This document shows positions 1 to 6,176 of a stretch of 6,552 bases of DNA, piece by piece. Position 1 is the first letter of the stretch; the number at the start of each line of letters is the position of its first letter. The stretch is from Nitrospirae bacterium GWC2_56_14 (lineage in GTDB: Bacteria; Nitrospirota; UBA9217), in NCBI GenBank assembly GCA_001803705.1, contig MHDY01000064.1, forward strand, positions 1 through 6,552. The letters run 5' to 3'. The notes under the pieces were generated by a model. The model was not told where the DNA came from, did no database searches, and saw only the letters and a list, made by a program, of their open reading frames with translations. A program made the position numbers and the translations under genes.

Positions 1-10
1 GTGTTCCCCG

Positions 11-1651
11 TTGGAGTTTAATTCCCGGAGATCCATGGTTGTACTCGAGAAACCTGGACCTGACCCATCGGGTGGATTGAGCCGTGGTCAGCAGTTTTTC
101 CAGGCAAAGGCCGTGTCATCCGTCATAAAAATGAAGAACCAGCGTCTCGCAACTGACTGGGATCGGATGAACTCCCATGAAATCGCAACATTTTTGACCG
201 GCATCCAAAATCTGTCAGTTCAGGAAGGAAATATCAACGACGTTCCCTGCATCGAACTGTCCGCCTTTCTCGCTATTGTGTTCTGGCTTTCAGCCAGTCC
301 TGAATCGGTAAAAGGCTGTGATCTCCTGCCAGATTCAGCTCACTTTGGTGAGGGTCTTGGCATTCTATGGGATGAAAACCCATCACGCTACTGGGTTGTC
401 AAGCCCAGGACTCCGATACAGTCCCTTGTATCTTCGGCCACACTTGAACGTCAGGCTTTGCCTATGGCAAAACGATATACCCTGCCGATACCGGAGCCGG
501 CAGTACAGGCCATGGACCGTCATTTTTTACGATTCAAGCCTGGCTACCAAACTGTAAAGATATTCAACCGAAATCTCGAAGAATACCTGCTGGCCGCAGA
601 CGAATTTTTCGGCGACCTGCGTAGAATTGCAGGAGGCAGACAGACCCTTCAGCGGATTTCCATGCACCTGCACTACATGATTGCGCGTATGCCCGGCCTG
701 GACATTACTGTGGCCATGTCGATTACCGGCCGCAATGACCTACTCGGTACCGTTTCGAATCATTACACCGCGATTTCTGTTAAGGAGCTAAACAGGTTCT
801 ATAAGTTTGCCTGTTCCGAGATCCTGTTTGACTCGGGCATTACGGCAATAAAGGTCATGAATGAAACCGTTGACTCAAAGGGGAACAGCCATGTGGGCAG
901 CTGCTATGTCCCACGGGAACTAACAGTTACAGCGATGGTGCGCGACTTGCGCGCCCGCCTGAAAACGGCTCGTGATAACCTGCAAAAAGAAGATGACTCA
1001 CCGCTTCGATTACACAATGACATCACCATCTATACAGTACTGATGATCGGATTTGCCACAGGCTACCGAGCGACCCGCGATCCATTGCTCCAGAAAGCGG
1101 AAATGGACAGGACGACCGGATTTTGCGTTATTTCCGATAAAGATGGTGATGACTTATATCATTCAAGGATTATCTGGCTTCCGGATATATGCTTTCAGCA
1201 GCTCGACCTTTATCAAGAACATCTATCCCATTTCGAAAACTGGTTGTTCATGCATAATCAGGATCTTTTCTTTGATTCCCGGCAAAAAGACGTCATCGGG
1301 AGACGGTTGGAGCGGGAAACACCTTCACTGTTCTTTATCCAAAATGACATGCGCGGTCTCGAGGTCAGACCGAAATGGATCAGTAAACTGATGAAGGTTA
1401 TTAATTATGATCTGCCGGTAAATGCAAATCGCCATTATCTAAGAACGAATCTTCTCTACAGGGGATGTCCAGTTGAAGTGATAAATGCGTTCATGGGCCA
1501 CTGGGAGTCGGGTGTGGAGCCATGGGGCATGTATTCCGGATTATCGCCGTTGGTCTACCGCGATGAACTATTCACGCATCTACTGTATTTGATGGACGAT
1601 ATCGGCTGGGACCTGGAAAAAGGTCTTTCAGGTGAAACATGGCGCAAATAG
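11..1651 (+). CDS. Large tyrosine recombinase (integrase family), first gene of the pair; 5' end uncertain
   Basis: The predicted role is DNA strand cutting and rejoining for integration or excision of the element. Residues are numbered from the TTG at 11. The C-terminal catalytic domain, about 335-525, shows the full tyrosine recombinase set: Arg353 in TGYRATRDP, Lys377 in the beta-hairpin, His475 and Arg478 in RHYLRT, His497 in MGHW, and nucleophile Tyr508 in GMYSGL. The spacing matches the family (Arg to Lys 24, Arg to His 19, His to Tyr 11). Residues 80-256 look like a second recombinase fold with Arg, His/Arg and His positions replaced, so probably inactive. The frame is open to base 2, so the protein may begin outside the window. 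ATG at 35, with GGAG four bases upstream, is an alternative start giving 538 aa. The stop overlaps the next recombinase gene, implying coupled translation. The family is certain; the subfamily is not. It could be a GmtY-like recombinase, which I infer from gene arrangement only. Confidence 0.9.
   Translation: MEFNSRRSMVVLEKPGPDPSGGLSRGQQFFQAKAVSSVIKMKNQRLATDWDRMNSHEIATFLTGIQNLSVQEGNINDVPCIELSAFLAIVFWLSASPESVKGCDLLPDSAHFGEGLGILWDENPSRYWVVKPRTPIQSLVSSATLERQALPMAKRYTLPIPEPAVQAMDRHFLRFKPGYQTVKIFNRNLEEYLLAADEFFGDLRRIAGGRQTLQRISMHLHYMIARMPGLDITVAMSITGRNDLLGTVSNHYTAISVKELNRFYKFACSEILFDSGITAIKVMNETVDSKGNSHVGSCYVPRELTVTAMVRDLRARLKTARDNLQKEDDSPLRLHNDITIYTVLMIGFATGYRATRDPLLQKAEMDRTTGFCVISDKDGDDLYHSRIIWLPDICFQQLDLYQEHLSHFENWLFMHNQDLFFDSRQKDVIGRRLERETPSLFFIQNDMRGLEVRPKWISKLMKVINYDLPVNANRHYLRTNLLYRGCPVEVINAFMGHWESGVEPWGMYSGLSPLVYRDELFTHLLYLMDDIGWDLEKGLSGETWRK
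1630..1651 (+). promoter_or_regulatory. Translational coupling site: ribosome binding site and 13-base gene overlap
   Basis: AGGTGA at 1630-1635 sits just before the ATG at 1639, and the upstream gene stops with TAG at 1649-1651. The second recombinase therefore starts inside the last codons of the first, in another frame. This arrangement usually means the two proteins are made together from one message by the same or reinitiating ribosomes. No separate promoter is visible within the upstream gene's end. Confidence 0.7.
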
Positions 1652-4600
1652 TAGACCTCGGCCCAATATGGCGGCAACTACTTGGAAACAAACCTCCGGA
1701 AACATCCCGGCATATAGACCTATTCCATAAAAGAGTCGAAATCCTTCAAAAACTGCCGCCTGAAATTTTGAGGTGCGGCCATAACGCCTCTTTGACACGT
1801 GAAGAACTCGACAATCTTTTGACGACGTTCAGCCAGGAGAATTCTGCTAGGACCATATCCTTTGTTATACGTTTTCTTGCCAAAGGGCTGTCGGAGGGCA
1901 GAAAGACGCTTGGCTGGAAAGTCGCAATTCCGCCGGTAACCATTACTATAAAACGCGAGCAATCCAGGTTCACCCCCGCCGGATTTGTCGAACTCTCCCG
2001 TCTGAGGCAAATTGAGGCAGCTTTTATAAAATCGCTGAGAAATGCTTCGGCTTTGTCCTACGAACAACATCTTGGCCGGCTATTGCTTTCAGCCATGCTG
2101 TTCGGCGGGCTGATCCAGCGCCAATGGCTGGAGCCCTGGCTTCGTGCCATCTCCAAGCCGAAGGTAATGATCCATGACACGATTCTATGGGTAGACATGG
2201 AACGGGTCTGGCAACATCCCAGAAAGGCATCTGACGTATATTATGAGGGGAGCAGAAAGAGAAATGCCGAAGCGCCCATCTTCATGAACCGCCGCTGGAT
2301 CGGCGATCCGGTGACCCGCTCCCTGATTCTTCAATGGTTGCAACTTCCTGGCCTGATTGATCGAAAGAATCGTCACCTGCCCAATGCATACGACCTCGTG
2401 ACGATGTTTCTGAAGAAGGTCGGCCTTGCTAAAGAGTTGCATCCCGTAAATTTAAAACACCTGATAGTCATGGCTGAAATCCGTCTCGGGCTTATAGTCC
2501 CATCCTATCTTGCCTCCTATGCTGCGGGAGATATCGTTTCGGTTTCCGTTCCGGCAGAGACATGGACCCGCCTTCTGTCTGGCAAGGCGGTCCCCCGGCA
2601 GGCAACAGGAGGCCCTGGAAATGATGAAGATCATGCATTAAGGACCCAGAAACCATGGGAGAGTCCGTTTCACTCCATGATGCTTGTGCCAGATGAACAG
2701 CGAAACCTCTTGAGCCGGCTCCGCAAGCTGTTTTCCAAGACCAGGGGTGTCAAAAAGAGCATCCCCAGCCTGCTAAGCGAAATTGATCTTTTCGTCAAGG
2801 CGAATGCCGCCCAATTATGTCCACTCATCCTTTTCCTCGCCAAGTGGTCAGAGTACCTTCTGTCCGACAGGGGGAGAAACAAACCATCAACGGTTGAGCG
2901 CTACCTCGGTTCTGTGGCAGCAAAACTTCTCGCGGTATTTGAGAACGAAGATCTCCAGGAAATGGAGACAGCCGAGTTCATAGAATTTTACGACAGACTT
3001 GTCGAGACGGTCACCAGTTATAACGAGAGTGGCTATGCCCTCCAGACACTAGGGAGGTTCCACAGGTTTCTCGTTCAGCATCACGGGGTGGCAAATATAC
3101 ATTCAGGATATTTCAGCAAGAGGTCCGGGCCACCCGAAACGAGAGTGAATGCCAACCTAGTCAGTCAGACAGAATTTGACCGTCTGAAAACGGTTCTCGG
3201 TTTTGAAGACAATAACAGATCCAGGACTGCCACCGCATGCCTGCTGGTCGCCATATTCGGTTTTCGATGCGGCTTGCGTCGCAACGAGGTTTTGTTTCTG
3301 CGGGTACGAGACATAATTGGTCGTCACAAGCCCGAACTTGTCCTGCGGCCCACCAGTAAAAGAGGTTTGAAGACATCCGGATCATCCCGACGAATACCTC
3401 TTCATCTACTTTTGCCACCGGACGAAATGGCACTGTTGCATGAATGGCTCAGCCAGCACGAATTGCTGGGAAAGGAGGCACTGCTTTTCGAGATGCTTGG
3501 CAGGCCGATGGAGCCAATGCCTGAGTCCAATCTGATGAGGCCGATTAGAGAGGCACTTCACCGGGCAACAGGCGACCAAACCCTGAGCTTCCATACCTTG
3601 CGTCACTCCTTTGCATCATGGCTAATGGTGAGACTAGCTGGAAATGCTGCCAAGTTGCGATCAGCAGCCCCGTTCCTGGACCATCCCGAGTTCGAAGAAC
3701 CTCGTGTCATGGCCTTGAGGAAGTCTTTATTGGGAAACGAGTATCTTGGCAGACCGGCGGCCTTTGCGGTGTCCAGCCTCTGTGGACATGCTGACTTGTC
3801 CACCACATTCGCCAACTATCTCCATTTGAGCGACTGGCTGCTGAGCAGGGCACTATCCGACCCTTCAGCCATACCGGATCTTGATGTTGAGGCGTTGATT
3901 GGAGTGACTGCATTATCGCGGGCATCCATCTATCGGAACGTTACCAATCGAAATATGAGATTTTTCACGGGTTGGCCCCACCTGTTTCGAAGCTTGCTGG
4001 CAAAAGGCAACATGGACTTGGGGGATCCATTGCTGCTATCCGCCAAAGAGCCCAATACAAACAGAATAGAGTTTCCCGAAGAGAATGGGTATCACCGCCT
4101 GTGGCTGGTTATTGAAAAAGCCCTAACGATGCATCAGGTAATGAAAATTTCCGTTGCCGAAATTGCCGGACGACTTCTTGTGTCGCAGGAGACCCTTGAA
4201 AATTGGTTTGCAAAGGCACGCTACATAGCTAACTTGAGGGTCGATGAAAATCACCACTCATACCGCCACAGAACGGTGGCAAGGCATCTCGAGCTTGTAG
4301 GGCACGACGATGAGAGGCGGGAATTATGGAGCTGTAAGACCGGGGCTGCGATGAAAGATTATTTTCGGAACCCTAAAAGAAAAACCACTGGTCTTAATAC
4401 ACGGATTCACCCTTTGAAACAGAAATGGAAAAAATCCATCAGCCAGTCGTTACATCCGGAGCGGTTTCCGATCGCGCCAAGGCTCGATGCGGAACAACAA
4501 CTGGTGGAGCGATATATGACAGTTTTCGAGAAACTGTCACCTGATATGAAGGAAAAGGTGATCCAATTCGTCGATTACTATTGTGAGAGCTATTGCAAAA

Positions 4601-4932
4601 ATTCTGGAGGGCTTTGGCACAGCTCCGCCTCATGGGCAAGGAATCACCTCGAGGTGTTGGACATGCTCTGCGTACCGACAGGCAACATCGAACTTGTCGA
4701 TTTCAAGACAATTGGAGAGGGACCGAAAGAAAGATCGGTGCGGCGCAAAGGTTGTGAAGAAAAACTAGGGGTTGCTGGCGTGACCTGGCATGCCATCGAG
4801 AAGCGGCTCACAAACAAACGTGTTTCCTGCGGAATTGGCATACGAGATATTGTAATGGTTGGTGGATCACGCAGGGCATCATATGCGTTCCGGTACATGA
4901 TGTACATCTTGCGGATTGGGTATTGGGATTGA
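1639..4932 (+). CDS. Giant tyrosine recombinase, second gene of the pair, with tandem recombinase-like domains and C-terminal extension
   Basis: This 1097-residue protein is three times the usual integrase length. A SAM-like core-binding region, about 375-490, precedes a catalytic domain at about 505-735. That domain has the full set: Arg547 (CGLRRNEVL), Lys574 (TSKRG), His652 and Arg655 (FHTLRHSFAS), His717 (CGHADLSTT) and nucleophile Tyr727 (FANYLHL). Arg655 and His717 are 62 residues apart, against about 20 normally, so roughly 40 residues are inserted there. Residues 140-315 look like a further recombinase fold whose catalytic positions are all replaced. The C-terminal 350 residues carry two possible helix-turn-helix segments, near 750-770 and 836-862, and a basic stretch near 909-932; I recognise no domain there. 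ATG 1639 is supported by AGGTGA and by overlap with the upstream gene. It probably works with the upstream protein in element movement. It could be a GmtZ-like integrase, but that is inference. Confidence 0.93.
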   Translation: MAQIVDLGPIWRQLLGNKPPETSRHIDLFHKRVEILQKLPPEILRCGHNASLTREELDNLLTTFSQENSARTISFVIRFLAKGLSEGRKTLGWKVAIPPVTITIKREQSRFTPAGFVELSRLRQIEAAFIKSLRNASALSYEQHLGRLLLSAMLFGGLIQRQWLEPWLRAISKPKVMIHDTILWVDMERVWQHPRKASDVYYEGSRKRNAEAPIFMNRRWIGDPVTRSLILQWLQLPGLIDRKNRHLPNAYDLVTMFLKKVGLAKELHPVNLKHLIVMAEIRLGLIVPSYLASYAAGDIVSVSVPAETWTRLLSGKAVPRQATGGPGNDEDHALRTQKPWESPFHSMMLVPDEQRNLLSRLRKLFSKTRGVKKSIPSLLSEIDLFVKANAAQLCPLILFLAKWSEYLLSDRGRNKPSTVERYLGSVAAKLLAVFENEDLQEMETAEFIEFYDRLVETVTSYNESGYALQTLGRFHRFLVQHHGVANIHSGYFSKRSGPPETRVNANLVSQTEFDRLKTVLGFEDNNRSRTATACLLVAIFGFRCGLRRNEVLFLRVRDIIGRHKPELVLRPTSKRGLKTSGSSRRIPLHLLLPPDEMALLHEWLSQHELLGKEALLFEMLGRPMEPMPESNLMRPIREALHRATGDQTLSFHTLRHSFASWLMVRLAGNAAKLRSAAPFLDHPEFEEPRVMALRKSLLGNEYLGRPAAFAVSSLCGHADLSTTFANYLHLSDWLLSRALSDPSAIPDLDVEALIGVTALSRASIYRNVTNRNMRFFTGWPHLFRSLLAKGNMDLGDPLLLSAKEPNTNRIEFPEENGYHRLWLVIEKALTMHQVMKISVAEIAGRLLVSQETLENWFAKARYIANLRVDENHHSYRHRTVARHLELVGHDDERRELWSCKTGAAMKDYFRNPKRKTTGLNTRIHPLKQKWKKSISQSLHPERFPIAPRLDAEQQLVERYMTVFEKLSPDMKEKVIQFVDYYCESYCKNSGGLWHSSASWARNHLEVLDMLCVPTGNIELVDFKTIGEGPKERSVRRKGCEEKLGVAGVTWHAIEKRLTNKRVSCGIGIRDIVMVGGSRRASYAFRYMMYILRIGYWD

Positions 4933-4997
4933 GGCAACTGATTTTGGAACCCTAAGTTCAAATTCACTTTGAGTAAGTGACCTATCGCTCCGTCCGA

Positions 4998-5026
4998 CCG
5001 TTTACCGAACACCCTCCTGATATAAA
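4998..5026 (+). promoter_or_regulatory. Possible weak promoter before the small leader and parB fragment
   Basis: TATAAA at 5021-5026 fits a -10 box, in an A+T-rich run. The best position for a -35 box, about 4998-5003, reads CCGTTT, a poor match. TTTACC at 5001-5006 is a better hexamer but only 14 bases from the -10. A start from this promoter would give a very short leader beginning near the ribosome binding site. The same A+T-rich bases also form the loop of the hairpin described separately, so the two readings compete. Confidence 0.25.
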
Positions 5027-5038
5027 TAAGTAAGGAGG
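5013..5038 (+). promoter_or_regulatory. Hairpin covering a strong ribosome binding site
   Basis: CCTCCT at 5013-5018 is the exact complement of AGGAGG at 5033-5038, with a 14-base A+T-rich loop. AGGAGG is the ribosome binding site for the ATG at 5047, eight bases downstream. If the message starts upstream, this stem would hide the site and lower translation of the leader and the ParB-like gene. It has no run of T after it, so it is not a terminator. Confidence 0.4.
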
Positions 5039-5046
5039 ATGTTCTT

Positions 5047-5079
5047 ATGCCAAATAAAAAACAATGGGAAATTGCATGA
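5047..5079 (+). CDS. Possible 10-residue leader peptide
   Basis: The reading frame MPNKKQWEIA begins at ATG 5047, eight bases after a perfect AGGAGG. It ends at TGA 5077-5079, which overlaps the ATG at 5076 of the ParB-like gene in an ATGA junction. This would pass ribosomes from the leader to parB. It is lysine-rich and not a recognised attenuator peptide. Alternatively it is the beginning of a gene that has lost its frame. No homology is known to me. The strong ribosome binding site is the only firm evidence. Confidence 0.35.
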   Translation: MPNKKQWEIA

Positions 5080-5303
5080 AAAGATCTGATGCCAGTGAAG
5101 AATTCCAGCAGTCGCTTTTTGAAATGCCCGCTCCAGAGTCCAGTGCTCCTTCGCTGCAGGCTGCCGCGAAGGATTACAGTTCTGGCCGCGTGTATCAGAT
5201 TCCAGTTGCCAACCTTCACCCGGACCCGGCGCTGCCTCGCAAACATTATGATCAAAAAGAGCTGGAACTTGACAAAGTGAATAACATCACACGCCGCGTT
5301 TGA
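5076..5303 (+). pseudogene. Truncated ParB/RepB-type partition protein, N-terminal fragment
   Basis: The 75-residue product starts with a polar tail, residues 1-37. It continues into the opening of a ParB domain, YQIPVANLHPDPALPRKHYD at about 40-59, where IPV, L.P.P and PRK.YD match the ParB/Spo0J/RepB N-terminus. Similarity ends at about QKELEL; the next residues, DKVNNITRRV, do not give the expected helix, and the GERR-type box is absent. Full ParB proteins have about 250 or more residues, so most of the gene is missing. An in-frame ATG at 5064 is possible, but ATG 5076, overlapping the leader stop, fits better. The last 17 bases run antisense into the end of htpX. A partition-type protein would belong to the mobile element or to a plasmid-like ancestor. 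The fragment is probably non-functional. Confidence 0.6.
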
Positions 5304-6174
5304 GGGCCGCAATACGCTCCTCCAGCGACGGGTGGGTCATGAAGAAGCGTTTGACCCCTCGACCGGTACCGCCGGAGATGCCGAAGGCCGCCAGCTGGTC
5401 GGGCAAATGGGGCTGTGCGACACTGCTCCGCAGTTTTTCCAGGGCCGAAACCATTTTCTCACGGCCTGCCAGGGAGGCCCCCCCGGCATCGGCGCGAAAT
5501 TCACGTTGGCGGCTGAACCAGAAAACGATGATGCTGGCAAGGATGCCGAATACCAGTTGGGCCGCAATGGAGGTGATATAGAAGGCCGGGCCGTGGCCGC
5601 GTTCGGTCCTGAACACCACCCGGTCAACAAGATGTCCGACAACTCGCGAGGCAACAATGACAAAAGTGTTGACCACCCCCTGAATCAGCGCCAGGGTGAC
5701 CATGTCGCCGTTTGCGATGTGGCTTACCTCGTGACCCAGCACTGCCTCGGCCTCGTCGCGGTTCAGGGAACGCAAAAGGCCGGTGCTCACCGCCACCAGG
5801 GCGTTGTTGCGGCGCATGCCGGTGGCAAAAGCATTTACATCCGGCGCGTCATAAACCGCCACCTCCGGCATGCCGATGCCAGCGGCTGTCGCCTGTCTGC
5901 TAACTGTCTGCACCAGCCAGGCCTCCACCTCACTGGAGGGCTCTGTAATGGCGCGGGCACCGGTGAGGCGTTTTGCGGTCCACTTGGAGATGGCGAGCGA
6001 AATCAGCGAGCCGCCGAAGCCGAAGACTGCGGCGAAGACAATCAGATTGGCGAGGTCGAGGCCCAGCCCCTGTTCATCCAGAATGCGGCCAACCCTCAGC
6101 AGGTTCAGCACGATGCCGAGGACGAAAACAATTGCCAGGTTGGTGATAATGAACAAGATGACTCTCTTGAACAT
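5287..6174 (-). CDS. htpX: HtpX, inner-membrane zinc metalloprotease (peptidase family M48)
   Basis: HtpX degrades damaged or misfolded membrane proteins in the cytoplasmic membrane and overlaps in role with FtsH. The 295-residue product has the usual length and order. Two membrane segments lie at about 4-26 and 41-63. The zinc site HEVSH is at 148-152 (His148, Glu149, His152), and the third ligand is probably Glu225 in REFRAD. Two further hydrophobic segments are at about 158-183 and 198-220. The conserved VNAFATG at 113-119 and the MTHPSLEERI motif near 279-288 are present. ATG 6174 is preferred over an upstream in-frame ATG at 6219 because AAGGAG lies at the right distance and MFKRVILFI is the standard HtpX beginning. 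It lies two bases after the stop of an apparently decayed gene. Its 3' end meets the truncated parB convergently. It looks intact and ancestral to the chromosome. No heat-shock promoter is evident. Confidence 0.97.
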   Translation of the reverse strand: MFKRVILFIITNLAIVFVLGIVLNLLRVGRILDEQGLGLDLANLIVFAAVFGFGGSLISLAISKWTAKRLTGARAITEPSSEVEAWLVQTVSRQATAAGIGMPEVAVYDAPDVNAFATGMRRNNALVAVSTGLLRSLNRDEAEAVLGHEVSHIANGDMVTLALIQGVVNTFVIVASRVVGHLVDRVVFRTERGHGPAFYITSIAAQLVFGILASIIVFWFSRQREFRADAGGASLAGREKMVSALEKLRSSVAQPHLPDQLAAFGISGGTGRGVKRFFMTHPSLEERIAALKRGV

Positions 6175-6176
6175 GT

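Larger units (their letters stand above)
4962..5282. repeat. Inverted 10-base repeat pair around the truncated parB, plus a local palindrome
   Basis: ATTCACTTTG at 4962-4971 recurs inverted as CAAAGTGAAT at 5273-5282. The left copy is also part of a small palindrome, TCACTT (4964-4969), five bases, AAGTGA (4975-4980). The right copy overlaps GTGA (5277-5280), six bases, TCAC (5287-5290). Short inverted arms separated by 5-8 bases are the form of tyrosine recombinase core sites. The right copy lies where the ParB reading frame loses similarity and htpX ends. They could be recombination half-sites or regulatory operators. Ten-base matches also arise by chance, so the assignment is weak. Confidence 0.3.

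Noticed and set aside
4964..4980. Stem TCACTT/AAGTGA as a transcription terminator after the recombinase operon
   Set aside because: The stem is only six base pairs, A+T-rich, and not followed by a run of T. It does not look like an intrinsic terminator.
4644..5312. A 222-codon open frame on the - strand across the intergenic region
   Set aside because: It is antisense to the end of the large recombinase and to the parB fragment. Its composition is rich in Arg, Ser and Phe without motifs, and it has no convincing ribosome binding site.
91..5443. Fourteen-base match GCAGTTTTTCCAGG at 91-104 and 5430-5443
   Set aside because: The copies lie in unrelated coding sequences, in opposite relation to their genes, and have no shared flanks. 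One such match in a window of this size is not surprising.
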